Shown here: in pieces, positions 41,394 to 50,138 of the stretch
Numbering within the stretch: position 1 is the stretch's first letter
How the letters are laid out: each line of letters starts with the position of its first letter
Assembly (NCBI GenBank): GCA_964445765.1
Contig: CAYULD010000001.1
Coordinates: forward strand, 434,001 to 498,000
DNA: 64,000 bases
From: JANPLD01 sp964445765
Lineage (GTDB): Bacteria > Pseudomonadota > Alphaproteobacteria > Rickettsiales > UBA8987
Direction: 5' to 3'
Notes under the pieces: generated by a model
The model's database searches: none
The model's input: only the letters and a program-made list of their open reading frames with translations
Told to the model about the DNA's origin: nothing
Position numbers and translations under genes: made by a program

Positions 41394-42203
41394 TCATATC
41401 ACAGCAAAGCAACCGAGATATTTTAGATTATAATTCTTAGAGTTTTCTGAATGCTCGCTTGAATAATTCTCAGTGCTGAGGAGTAATTTATAATCATTAA
41501 ACTCATTAACAATTTTGAAATTACCTTCAATAATATTATTAGTTTTACCTTTTAGAACATATACAAAAACATCTTTACCGCTAGGCTCAGGCGTTATGTT
41601 TGAAACCGCAACCAAGCTGATATTTTGATAGATTTTTTCTAAATCTATATCATCGGAAATTTCTTTGAAAAATGGAAAACCTGCAAATATTGAAATATTA
41701 TAATATTTTTCAGACATTAAAAGCCACCAAGGTTTTTCATTTTCTGAAAATTTTTTCAAAGGAAATATTGCGATATTAGAATCTAAATTTTCAAGCCTAT
41801 TAAAAATTTGTTCATCGGAGGTGCATTCTTGATAATCACTGAAAATGCCAAGATATTCCTTAGCTTTATTAAGCCCACATTTATAATTTTTATTAAAACA
41901 AATATTGGTTTTTTCTTCATAATTTACTGAAACTGAAATTATCTGACGCCAAATATAAGCAAAACCTTTTGCAATATTTTCAGACAAACCAAAATTTTTT
42001 GCCTTTGCATAAATATTTCTAACCATTGTGGCTTCTCTGGCTGGCCTAATGATTGATTTATTTTTGTTATTCTGTTTTTTAAGCTCACCAACTTTTTTAA
42101 CCACAGCAAGCCTTTTGGTGAGAAGGTTAAAAATCTCACTATCTATTGCATCAATTTCTTTTCTGAGTTCTTCTAAAGATAATTTATTTTGCGTTATAGT
42201 CAT
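41394..42203 (-). CDS. Chorismate mutase (AroQ) with an extra C-terminal domain
   Basis: The first 90 residues are an AroQ-type chorismate mutase: LEELRKEIDAIDSEIFNLLTKRLAVVKKVGELKK carries the active-site Arg and Lys positions, and SIIRPAREATMV the second Arg-Glu pair. It makes prephenate for Phe and Tyr. The remaining 175 residues match no domain I recognise, though similar fusions of about 280 residues are common in alphaproteobacteria. It lacks a complete prephenate dehydratase. Its stop lies nine bases from that of flbD (convergent). Confidence 0.87.
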   Translation of the reverse strand: MTITQNKLSLEELRKEIDAIDSEIFNLLTKRLAVVKKVGELKKQNNKNKSIIRPAREATMVRNIYAKAKNFGLSENIAKGFAYIWRQIISVSVNYEEKTNICFNKNYKCGLNKAKEYLGIFSDYQECTSDEQIFNRLENLDSNIAIFPLKKFSENEKPWWLLMSEKYYNISIFAGFPFFKEISDDIDLEKIYQNISLVAVSNITPEPSGKDVFVYVLKGKTNNIIEGNFKIVNEFNDYKLLLSTENYSSEHSENSKNYNLKYLGCFAVI

Positions 42204-42249
42204 TGGCTTGTATAAAAAGTAATAATTTTACTTATTTTACATATATCTA

Positions 42250-43491
42250 ATGAATTTCAAATTAGAACTAAAAATTGCAGGAAGATATTTAAGGGCGAAA
42301 AAAAAGGAAGGCTTTGCCTCAGTTGTAGCAATTTTATCTTTCTTAGGAATTATGCTGGGCGTTGCAACACTTATAGTTACAATGGCGGTTATGAATGGCG
42401 TAAAAACTGAGCTTATAAAAAGAATTATTGGAATAAATGCCCATATTTCCGTTTCATCATTTGAAGGTAATATAAAAAATTTTGATGAGTTAAATCAAAA
42501 AATTCTAACAATATCAGGGGTAAAATATTCTAACCCAGCAATTTATGGACAAGCACTTGCTATAGTTGGTGATGAAAATATAGGCCTTATGGTTAGAGGG
42601 CTTAGAAAAGATGATTTGTTAAATAAAAAAGTTTTAGCAAATTCTTTAGTAGCTGGTGAAGTTTATAATGACAACAGCTTTGAAATTATTGCTGGTGCTT
42701 ATTTTGCAAGACAGACAAATTTAAGCATAAATTCTGATATTAAATTACTTTCACCTAATTTTAACTCTAGCTTTTTTGGTGCAATTCCAAAAATTAAAGA
42801 TTTTCAAGTAAGTGGCGTTTTTAATGTTGGTATGTATGAATATGATTCTTCAGTTTTATTTATCTCTCTAGAGGCAGCTCAAAAATTCTTTGGCTTAGGT
42901 GATAATGTTAATCAAATAGAAATTTTTGCTAATGACCCAATGAAACTTGATGAAATAAAAACTAAGTTAGTAAAAATCATTCCAAAAGGCACTTTTATTT
43001 CAGACTGGCGAAAAGCAAATCAAAGTTTTTTAGGTGCTATTGATGTGCAATCAAATGTTTTATTTTTAATTCTTTCTTTAATTATTTTGGTGGCAGTTTT
43101 TAATATAATCTCTGGAATGGTAATGTTGGTTAGTGATAAAAATAAAGAAATTGCCATTTTAAGAACTATCGGAATGAAAAAAATATCCATTATAAAAATA
43201 TTTGTAATTTGTGGCTCTGCAATTGGTATAACTGGTACTTTGCTTGGGGTTTTACTCGGTTTAAGTTTTGCTGCAAATATTGAAGAAATCAGAAGATTTT
43301 TAGAATCTATCACCAGCACAAATTTATTTGCTGAGGAAATTTATTTCTTATCACAATTACCAGCTGATGTTAGAATTTCAGATGTAATCAAAATTTCAGT
43401 ATTATCATTAATTTTATCTTTAGCTTCAACTATTTATCCGGCTTATAAAGCCACGAAAATTGAGCCAGCCCTAGCATTAAAATATGAATAA
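42250..43491 (+). CDS. lolC: Lipoprotein-releasing ABC transporter permease LolC/LolE
   Basis: Membrane subunit of the Lol transporter, which extracts outer-membrane lipoproteins from the inner membrane. The 413-residue protein has the LolC/E order: first helix after AGRYLRAKKKEGFASVVA, a long periplasmic MacB-like domain (about 45-260), and three C-terminal helices, with IAILRTIGMKK in the cytoplasmic coupling loop. In alphaproteobacteria a single LolC/E-type gene (LolF) often serves both roles, which fits the single copy here. It is two bases upstream of lolD. Confidence 0.93.
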   Translation: MNFKLELKIAGRYLRAKKKEGFASVVAILSFLGIMLGVATLIVTMAVMNGVKTELIKRIIGINAHISVSSFEGNIKNFDELNQKILTISGVKYSNPAIYGQALAIVGDENIGLMVRGLRKDDLLNKKVLANSLVAGEVYNDNSFEIIAGAYFARQTNLSINSDIKLLSPNFNSSFFGAIPKIKDFQVSGVFNVGMYEYDSSVLFISLEAAQKFFGLGDNVNQIEIFANDPMKLDEIKTKLVKIIPKGTFISDWRKANQSFLGAIDVQSNVLFLILSLIILVAVFNIISGMVMLVSDKNKEIAILRTIGMKKISIIKIFVICGSAIGITGTLLGVLLGLSFAANIEEIRRFLESITSTNLFAEEIYFLSQLPADVRISDVIKISVLSLILSLASTIYPAYKATKIEPALALKYE

Positions 43492-43493
43492 AA

Positions 43494-44162
43494 ATGACAA
43501 TCCTAAAACTAAATAATATCTCAAAAACATTTGAGCAAGGTAAAGAGAAAATTAACATTCTGAATAATTTAAGTCTTGAAATTCCAGAAGCAAAATCAAT
43601 TGCTATTATTGGTGAAAGTGGCTCTGGCAAATCTACTTTATTGCAAATTATAGGCTTACTTCTTCAAGCTGATAGTGGCGAAATTGAAATTTGTGGCAAA
43701 AAAATAAATAGTGAAAATGATAATTTTTTATCTGAAATTAGACTTAAATATCTAGGTTTTATATTTCAATATCATCACTTACTCTCTGATTTTACAGCAC
43801 TTGAAAATATAATTTTACCGCAAACATTGCTTGGGGTTAATTCTATTGAGGCAACAAATTATGCTAAAGATTTACTGGAAAAACTTGGGCTTAAAGATAG
43901 AATGAATTTTAGACCATCAGAGCTTTCAGGCGGGCAACAACAGAGGGTTGCTATCGCAAGGGCTTTAGCTAATAAACCAAAATTAATATTAGCTGATGAG
44001 CCAACTGGAAATTTAGACCCAGAAAACACTAGAATAGTTGCTGATTTATTCTTCAAAACCATCAAAGAAACATCTTCATCATTGATAATAGTAACACACA
44101 ACAAGGAAATTTCTTCCCTCACTGAAACAACTTATTTGCTAAAAGATGGAAAGCTAATTTAG
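43494..44162 (+). CDS. lolD: Lipoprotein-releasing ABC transporter ATPase LolD
   Basis: ATP-binding subunit that powers LolC/E. The 222-residue protein has Walker A GESGSGKST, Q-loop IFQYHHLL (the YHHLL pattern is typical of LolD), signature LSGGQQQR, Walker B LILADEPTGNLD and switch His in VTHNKE. It starts two bases after the permease stop, so the two are coupled. Confidence 0.95.
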   Translation: MTILKLNNISKTFEQGKEKINILNNLSLEIPEAKSIAIIGESGSGKSTLLQIIGLLLQADSGEIEICGKKINSENDNFLSEIRLKYLGFIFQYHHLLSDFTALENIILPQTLLGVNSIEATNYAKDLLEKLGLKDRMNFRPSELSGGQQQRVAIARALANKPKLILADEPTGNLDPENTRIVADLFFKTIKETSSSLIIVTHNKEISSLTETTYLLKDGKLI

Positions 44163-44194
44163 TTTTGTTAGTATTTATCTATAATTATACAACC

Positions 44195-44222
44195 TTGCAA
44201 TTTTAATAAAAATTAATATAAT
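44195..44222 (+). promoter_or_regulatory. Sigma-70-type promoter for the virB8-virB10 genes
   Basis: TTGCAA (44195-44200) and the perfect -10 TATAAT (44217-44222) are 16 bases apart, 24 bases before the virB8 ATG. It suggests that virB8-virB9-virB10 have their own transcript, separate from lolC-lolD. Confidence 0.55.
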
Positions 44223-44246
44223 ATTAATTATTTATTCTGATTTAAT

Positions 44247-44948
44247 ATGAGCTTTTTAAGTAAAAATAAAACCATTCGCCAAATAAAAAATTGGTATCAG
44301 GATAGATACGAAACCGTTCTTATTCAAAGAAATGTTCTGTTTACATTACTAGTAATAATGATGGTTATACTAGGTGTAACTATTATAAATGTGATAAAGC
44401 TAAACTCTGAAAAAGTTTATGAGCCATTTATTGTTCAAATTGAAGAAAACACAGGCATAATTACTAAAGTTGATAACAACCAAGTTAGGCAATTACCAGC
44501 TGAAAAAGCGGTTAGGAACTCTTCAATTGTTAGGTATGTGTTAGCCAGAGAAAGCTATAATATTGCAGAGTTTAACTTCAATTACTATCAAGTAGTTAGG
44601 TTAATGTCTAGTGAAGATGTTTATGGACAATTTAGAGCTTTTATTGATCCAAACCGTAAGGGAAGCCCAATTTCTCTAGGATTTCAGCATAAGATTGAAG
44701 CAAAAGTTAAATCGCTGATTGAGTTAGATGAAAAAACAAATCTTATTCAAATAAGGCTCAGCAAAACTAAAATGCCAACCGTTGGTATATTAAATGAAAG
44801 AGATGTTAAAGAGGAAAATTATATAGTTACCCTAGAATATCAATATAGAAATCTAGAGCTTTCAGAAACGGAGCGTTTTATTAACCCACTTGGTATTCAG
44901 ATTACAAAATATAATATCTCAGAGGAACAAAGTGCGAGAAGGATTTAA
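44247..44948 (+). CDS. virB8: Type IV secretion protein VirB8
   Basis: Inner-membrane assembly factor of the type IV secretion channel. The 233-residue protein has a short cytoplasmic tail, one membrane helix (about 29-52), and a periplasmic domain with the family's VRYVLARESYN segment and the late YIVTLEYQY strand. It precedes virB9, whose start overlaps its end by 17 bases. Rickettsiales often keep two virB8 copies; only one is seen here. Confidence 0.93.
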   Translation: MSFLSKNKTIRQIKNWYQDRYETVLIQRNVLFTLLVIMMVILGVTIINVIKLNSEKVYEPFIVQIEENTGIITKVDNNQVRQLPAEKAVRNSSIVRYVLARESYNIAEFNFNYYQVVRLMSSEDVYGQFRAFIDPNRKGSPISLGFQHKIEAKVKSLIELDEKTNLIQIRLSKTKMPTVGILNERDVKEENYIVTLEYQYRNLELSETERFINPLGIQITKYNISEEQSARRI

Positions 44949-45807
44949 TATCTTAATAATAATATTTTTTCTATTGCTTTCAATTAGCCAGCCATCGCTT
45001 GCGGTTAATTCAGTTGGCACTGATTCTCGCATTAGAACATTTGTTTATGGCGTGAACGATGTTTTTAGAGTTACTACAACATTTGGCTACCAAACTACTA
45101 TTGAGTTTGAAGAAGATGAAAAGATTAGAACAATTTCACTTGGAAATTCAGGATATTTTAGGGTTACACCCCTTAGAAATAAAATAATATTAAGGGCGTT
45201 GCAATCTAACTTACTAACAAATGTAACGGTAATAACTAATAAAAGAACTTATCAGTTTGAGTTTTCATCAATTACAAGCTCTATTGATGATATAATGTAT
45301 GTTGTTAGATTCTATTACCCTGAAAACGCTGGGGATATATCAACCCCCCTGCCCTTTTCCTCTACACCCTCACCATCTCAGCCAATAAATTCAGTTACTG
45401 TGCCAGAAGTAAAATTAGGGGCTAATATACCAAACCCAAATAATTTCTCTTCACCGCCTCAAATGAGCATACCACCTATGCAACCGCCAATGCAACAGCC
45501 TATGGCACCCGGTATAAATAACGGCTTTGCAAAGCAAACCCCTTCAAATTTTAATTATAACTATACTTTAACTGGTGCGGAAGCCCTCTCCCCATCAGAA
45601 GTTTTTGATGATGGCATTAGAACTTATGTAAAATTCAATAATCAAAATGTTCCTTTATTTAGAATATTAGACGGAAGAAACATTGAAACGCCTGCAAATT
45701 ATCAATTTAACAACGGCTATTATGTTGTTGAAGCCGTTGCCAAGCAGATGAATATTTATTTTGGCTCTGAAAAAATCTCTATTTATAACGAAAATTATGG
45801 TAGATAA
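44932..45807 (+). CDS. virB9: Type IV secretion protein VirB9
   Basis: Outer-membrane core subunit. The GTG at 44932 is chosen because AGAGGA lies seven bases upstream and it opens directly into a signal peptide (residues 2-25, ending SLA). The frame is open to a TTG 14 codons earlier. The mature N-domain has DSRIRTFVYGVNDVFRVTTTFGYQT, a Pro-rich linker spans about 140-200, and the C-terminal domain has DDGIRTYVKFN and NGYYVVEAVA. It overlaps both neighbours, as expected for a coupled operon. Confidence 0.93.
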   Translation: MREGFNILIIIFFLLLSISQPSLAVNSVGTDSRIRTFVYGVNDVFRVTTTFGYQTTIEFEEDEKIRTISLGNSGYFRVTPLRNKIILRALQSNLLTNVTVITNKRTYQFEFSSITSSIDDIMYVVRFYYPENAGDISTPLPFSSTPSPSQPINSVTVPEVKLGANIPNPNNFSSPPQMSIPPMQPPMQQPMAPGINNGFAKQTPSNFNYNYTLTGAEALSPSEVFDDGIRTYVKFNNQNVPLFRILDGRNIETPANYQFNNGYYVVEAVAKQMNIYFGSEKISIYNENYGR

Positions 45808-47584
45808 AGACAACAAAAATATAGATAATCTTGATGATGACCTAGATGAAGATTTGCTTGATGATCTGGGTGATCCACTTGTATCTAACAATAAAAAAAG
45901 CAAGAAAGGTGATGAATCACTTGACCCACTAGACGAAGAAAAAAAGGGTAATTTACTCGGTAAAATTTTTGGCAAAAAAAATAAAGCAAACCCAATAAAA
46001 AAAATAGAAGATGGCGAAGATAATTCTGAAAATCTAAATGGCGATGATTTGCTTGATGAAACCCCAAAAGTTTCAATGGCAACCAAGAAAAACCTTGTTG
46101 TTATTGTAGTAATTTTCTTAATTATAATTTATTTCATTCACGCAATCACAAAAGAAAAACCTAACAAAAGAGTTGATAGAAGAACACTCACAGAAGTTCA
46201 AGAAATGAAGCAGGAGTTTAGGGATGAAGCTAAAATTCCGAGTGAAGCCGCAATAAAAAAAGATCAAGCAAGAATAGATGAACAAAAAATTGCTGAAATT
46301 CAAAGTAAAGCTAATGACCCACTTGCAGCTATAGATGTTGTTTCAGCCCCCCCTCCACCTCCACCATCTACATATGACCCGGGTGAAATTTTTACAAAAG
46401 ATAATGAAATTAAACCTGAATCTGCAAATGGTACATCAGCAGATAGTAATTTAGATAATGTCTTTGAAGATGATTTTGGTGATGATTTCAGTGATATTGA
46501 TGATTTAGAATTGGAAGAAGATTTTGAGAGCGATGCTAAAACTGAAAAAGCGCCACCGGCAGTTAATTATCTAGTTAATTCTGCAAGAGCTGACAGAGAA
46601 AAAGGTGGAAATAATTCTAGCTCAAATCTACCAACACTTAATTCTGCTACTGGCGTTTCTAGAAATCCAAATACAGCAAATGGCACAAACCCTGTTGCTC
46701 AAGATATTCAACAGCAACTCTCGGCACAGATGTTTGTATCATCAAACCCTGATGAACTTCCAGAAGAATTAAGAAATGCAAATCAGGAAGGTGCTTTAGA
46801 TTCCGAGCCAATGAATCTTAACCAAGGTATTGCAGTGGTTACTGATAGGCAACAACCTTATCAATTAAGGGATTCAACAAATAACCGCAGAGATGTTCAG
46901 CTAGTTAGAGATATGAATAATATAATTCTGCAAGGTAAAGTTTTAGATGCGATAATTGAAACTGCAATTAATACGGATCTTCCCGGAAGGCTAAGAGGCG
47001 TAGTTGCTAGAGATGTTTACGCTGAAAATGGTAAGAAAATTCTTATACCTAAAGGCTCAAGATTAATTGGGGCATATGATACGCAAATTAGGTTTGGACA
47101 AGCTAGGGTTTATATAGTGTGGACAAGAGTTATAAGGCCTGATGGCATTGATGTTGTGCTTGATAGTAGAGAAGATATGATAGCCGTTGACTTACTTGGG
47201 CGAACAGGCGTTGCAGGTGAGCTTGATAATAGATTTGGTGAAATTTTTGGTAGCTCAATTTTACTAAGCACATTAACAATAGCTTTTGCCTATGCGGCTG
47301 ATAAAGTTACAGATTCCGCAAGGGATATTACAACTACAGTTTCAGAAAATGGCAATGTTATAGAATCAGGCCCTAATATTTCAATCGCGGCAAGGCAAGG
47401 TGTTACTGATCTTGCAAATAATCTACAAAGGGTTGCACGAGATGCAATAGATACAAGACCAAGAATCACTATTGATCAAGGCACTAGAATTAAAGTATTT
47501 GTTAATAAAGACCTTCGCTTTCCACCAAATTTTGCAACAAATTTTAAGGATCAAGATAGTAATGAAGTGATGATATTAAGATAG
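45797..47584 (+). CDS. virB10: Type IV secretion protein VirB10
   Basis: Energy-sensing scaffold that spans both membranes. The ATG at 45797 (MVDKDNKNIDN) is preferred over a TTG 12 codons earlier. Order: an unusually long acidic cytoplasmic tail of about 90 residues, one membrane helix (about 98-117), a Pro-rich region (SAPPPPPPS), an Asp/Glu-rich low-complexity stretch, and the C-terminal beta-barrel domain with IIETAINTDLPGRLRGVVARDVY and LIPKGSRLIGAYD. It overlaps virB9 by 11 bases. The virB11 gene follows only after a palindromic element. Confidence 0.94.
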   Translation: MVDKDNKNIDNLDDDLDEDLLDDLGDPLVSNNKKSKKGDESLDPLDEEKKGNLLGKIFGKKNKANPIKKIEDGEDNSENLNGDDLLDETPKVSMATKKNLVVIVVIFLIIIYFIHAITKEKPNKRVDRRTLTEVQEMKQEFRDEAKIPSEAAIKKDQARIDEQKIAEIQSKANDPLAAIDVVSAPPPPPPSTYDPGEIFTKDNEIKPESANGTSADSNLDNVFEDDFGDDFSDIDDLELEEDFESDAKTEKAPPAVNYLVNSARADREKGGNNSSSNLPTLNSATGVSRNPNTANGTNPVAQDIQQQLSAQMFVSSNPDELPEELRNANQEGALDSEPMNLNQGIAVVTDRQQPYQLRDSTNNRRDVQLVRDMNNIILQGKVLDAIIETAINTDLPGRLRGVVARDVYAENGKKILIPKGSRLIGAYDTQIRFGQARVYIVWTRVIRPDGIDVVLDSREDMIAVDLLGRTGVAGELDNRFGEIFGSSILLSTLTIAFAYAADKVTDSARDITTTVSENGNVIESGPNISIAARQGVTDLANNLQRVARDAIDTRPRITIDQGTRIKVFVNKDLRFPPNFATNFKDQDSNEVMILR

Positions 47585-47586
47585 AG

Positions 47587-47814
47587 ATTAGGTTTTAGGG
47601 ATTGGTAATAGTGGAGTGTTCAATATGTATAGATTGTCATCGCCCGAGTTGCGAAGCAACTATAGGGCGATCCATTAACCTATTGATTTGGATTACCCTA
47701 TAATTTTTCTAAAGATTAATATCTTTATAAAAATTCGGGTAATGACAGATATACCTATGGATACTGAACACTCCCCTATTACTAACCCCTAACCCCTAAA
47801 ACCTAACCCCTAGA
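47587..47814. repeat. MITE-like palindromic element between virB10 and virB11
   Basis: The whole gap is one nested inverted repeat. The left arm (47587-47640: TTAGGTTTTAGGG, GGTAATAG, GGAGTGTTCA, TGTCAT) is mirrored by the right arm (47741-47814: ATGACA, TGAACACTCC, CTATTACTAACC, CCTAAAACCTAA). Two smaller hairpins lie inside (ATCGCCC/GGGCGAT and ATTACCC/GGGTAAT). No open frame is present. The right end abuts the virB11 ATG. Related CCTAA-rich sequence occurs at 20774-20820. Confidence 0.75.
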
Positions 47815-47816
47815 TT

Positions 47817-48800
47817 ATGAGTGTAGCAGCGTTAAATACATATTTAGACCCAATTTACGATATCTTAAAAGAAGAAGATATTAACGAGGTTTCCATCAAT
47901 GAGCCACTTTACTGCTGGGTAGAAAAGCGCGGCGAGCATTTTCGTAAAGAGCTTCCAAATTTTACTATCAATCACCTGCTTTCAATGGGCAGGTTGATTG
48001 CTCAATCTACCAATCAAAGCATTAGCTTTGAAACACCAATTTTATCTGCAACCCTGCCAAATGGCTATCGTGTTCAGGTGGTGTTTCCGCCAGCTGTTGA
48101 GCAAGGCACCGCCGCCTTTTCAATTCGTAAGCCAAGCGTGCTTAATTTATCCGTTGATGATTATGAAAAAATGGGTGCTTTTAAGGAGGCCTCTTCAGAA
48201 AAAATCATTAGCCCAACAGATATTCAACTTAATGAATATTATCAAAAGAAAGATATAAAAAACTTTTTAACAACTGCCGTAAAAGCTAGGAAAAACCTTA
48301 TTATAAGCGGTGGCACTTCAACTGGTAAAACCACTTTTGCTAATGCTTTATATAAGCATATACCGCACGAAGAAAGGCTTATAACCATTGAAGATGCTAG
48401 GGAAATCAAACTAGAGCAACCTAACCGCCTGCATTTAGTGGCTTCAAAAGGTGGGCAAGGCTTGGCAAAAGTTACCACGCAAGATTTAATTGAAGCCTGC
48501 CTTCGTTTAGCACCTAGCCGTTTGATAGTGGGTGAGTTACGCGGTGCGGAGGCCTTCAGCTATTTGCGAGCGGTAAATACTGGCCACCCCGGTTCTATTG
48601 CAACACTCCACGCGGATACGCCACGCCTTGCAATAGAGCAGCTTTGCTTGATGGTTTTGCAATCTGGCGTTTCTATGAGCAAATCCGAAATTAAAAGCTA
48701 TGTTAAGCAAGTTGTTGAAGTTGTGGTGCAACTTAAACGAGGCCCCGGCGGCCGCAGATATGTCTCTGAGCTAATGTACGAGCCTAATTTAGAGGTATAA
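47817..48800 (+). CDS. virB11: Type IV secretion ATPase VirB11
   Basis: Hexameric traffic ATPase at the base of the secretion channel. The 327-residue protein has the N-terminal ring domain (INEVSINEPLYCWVE), Walker A GGTSTGKTT with Lys171, the Asp box TIEDAREI, Walker B LIVGELRGAEAF and the His box GSIATLHADTP. It is separated from virB10 by a palindromic element of about 230 bases. virD4, which follows virB11 in Rickettsia and its relatives, is absent here; a tRNA gene follows instead. Confidence 0.96.
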   Translation: MSVAALNTYLDPIYDILKEEDINEVSINEPLYCWVEKRGEHFRKELPNFTINHLLSMGRLIAQSTNQSISFETPILSATLPNGYRVQVVFPPAVEQGTAAFSIRKPSVLNLSVDDYEKMGAFKEASSEKIISPTDIQLNEYYQKKDIKNFLTTAVKARKNLIISGGTSTGKTTFANALYKHIPHEERLITIEDAREIKLEQPNRLHLVASKGGQGLAKVTTQDLIEACLRLAPSRLIVGELRGAEAFSYLRAVNTGHPGSIATLHADTPRLAIEQLCLMVLQSGVSMSKSEIKSYVKQVVEVVVQLKRGPGGRRYVSELMYEPNLEV

Positions 48801-48938
48801 AAAACTATTCACAACAGAAAATTATTTAATCTAACTTACTCAAAGAAAAATATTAAATGTCTATTTTACAATATACACTTAAAAACTCTTGATTATAGGT
48901 AATTATTATATATTAAAATCTATACCAATTTTCTTTTT

Positions 48939-49027
48939 GCTTGTGTGGCGGAATTGGTAGACGCAAGGGACTTAAAATCCCTCGGGATTCACCTCCCGTG
49001 CCGGTTCGACTCCGGCCACAAGCACCA
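48939..49027 (+). tRNA. tRNA-Leu (anticodon TAA)
   Basis: An 89-base class II tRNA with encoded CCA. The acceptor arm is GCTTGTG pairing with CACAAGC; the anticodon stem GGGA/TCCC encloses CTTAAAA, giving TAA; a variable arm CGGGATTCACCTCCCG follows; the T arm is CCGGTTCGACTCCGG. It sits at the left edge of an accessory stretch with recombinase remains, so it may have been an integration site. Confidence 0.96.
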
Positions 49028-49109
49028 CTCTTAAATTCACCTTAGTTCGCATAAGTTCAAAAAACTGCAGAAAAACAGACCCTTTAAGCAATTTATAATT
49101 CTCTAATGT

Positions 49110-49379
49110 TCACTCTAGTTCGTTGATATTCAGATTTTTGGGGGTATTATTGGGGGTAACAAAATAGGGATAACGCACCGATACCCCCAAAATATAAAAT
49201 TGAAGTAAAAAGCTTCCTTTACCGGATAAACCTCCGCAAGCCCAGTATTTGTATGGGTTTTGGATAAAATCTAAAGCGGTTCTATTTATCTCATCTGGGT
49301 TCTTGCCAACTTTGCTATATTTTTGGATTTTTTCCTCTACCAATAGCCTTTTACTTCCCAATTGTTTAATTTTTTGCCT
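49110..49379 (-). pseudogene. C-terminal fragment of a serine recombinase
   Basis: The minus-strand frame contains about 90 residues that follow the tail of large serine recombinases: a Lys/Glu coil, DFIQNPYKYWACGGLSGKGS (family pattern NPYK.W..G.L..K), a hydrophobic strand, and FVTPNNTPKNLNI (family pattern F.TP). Upstream the frame meets a stop, and no resolvase catalytic domain is found, so this is a decayed remnant. It lies 83 bases after tRNA-Leu. The assignment rests on remembered family patterns and is moderate. Confidence 0.5.
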
Positions 49380-49552
49380 TTCTCATAAAATACCATTGAT
49401 TGCTCGCCACATTATGTTACAGCTTAACACGAACGGGGGCGAAGCACCTCTAAAATATTTCGAATTTTAAGTTATTTACTTCAACAAACTTTTTTCACGA
49501 TTAGAATTCAATAGGTTATTTTGATTTGCTGATAAAAAAAGATTTTTATTAA

Positions 49553-49577
49553 CCTTTTGTTAACTTTTATATGTTAT
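49553..49577 (+). promoter_or_regulatory. AT-rich upstream motif shared with other orphan genes
   Basis: Reads CTTTTGTTAACTTTTATATGTTA. It resembles the blocks before the genes starting at 9464 (minus), 17057 and 32047. The nominal first ATG of the downstream frame (49571) falls inside the motif, so translation probably starts later, at 49631. Confidence 0.4.
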
Positions 49578-49630
49578 TCTTACCTAAAAAAGATATGCTT
49601 GTCTTTTCTAACAACAAAAAACTTTATTTT

Positions 49631-49942
49631 ATGAAAATACATATACTACAACAAATTGGGATGAGTCAGCAATTACAGCAAGTGCCACCAGAATTTGAAG
49701 AAAAAGTGACAGCCGATAAATATATGAATGAGGACATTAAAAGACTCGCTTTAGATTTTGCGAAGGAAATACCTGATATTTTATTATCTCAAAATGGCAA
49801 CAAAGGCTCCAAAAAAAACTCTTCAGAGGAGGAGATGGATAAGGAAGAAATACTTTCTCAATATAGAGAAACTTATTCCCCCCCTATCAATCCTAAAATT
49901 AAGTTTAATAAAAATTTGGACGAATATAAGGGCAGACAATAA
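49631..49942 (+). CDS. Unrecognised small hydrophilic protein
   Basis: About 103 residues from the ATG at 49631. An earlier ATG at 49571 lies within the putative promoter motif and is less likely. The product is polar and helical, without signal peptide or membrane segment. QQLQQVPPEF near its N-terminus echoes LQQVPQN in the unknown protein starting at 17057, and both genes share an upstream motif. The middle holds a Ser/Lys/Glu-rich disordered part. It lies in the tRNA-Leu island. No family is recognised, and real expression is not certain. Confidence 0.5.
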   Translation: MKIHILQQIGMSQQLQQVPPEFEEKVTADKYMNEDIKRLALDFAKEIPDILLSQNGNKGSKKNSSEEEMDKEEILSQYRETYSPPINPKIKFNKNLDEYKGRQ

Positions 49943-50138
49943 AATTAAAAGTAAATTTGTTCAACAACCAGTTTAGCTCTTTGGAAAAATAAGAACTAAG
50001 GCAGTTTCAAAACTTCATTTAGGTCTTTGATTGGAACATATTACTATCTTAGGTCTTGAACCTGATCCGCGAATGCGTATCTGAGTTGTGCTGTTGCCAC
50101 ACCCATACCTTTGTTACATCACAAAGGATACCGGTATT

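Noticed and set aside
49571..49630. Start of the small unknown gene at 49571
   Set aside because: This ATG falls in the promoter-like motif, and the added residues look like translated promoter DNA; 49631 is more plausible.
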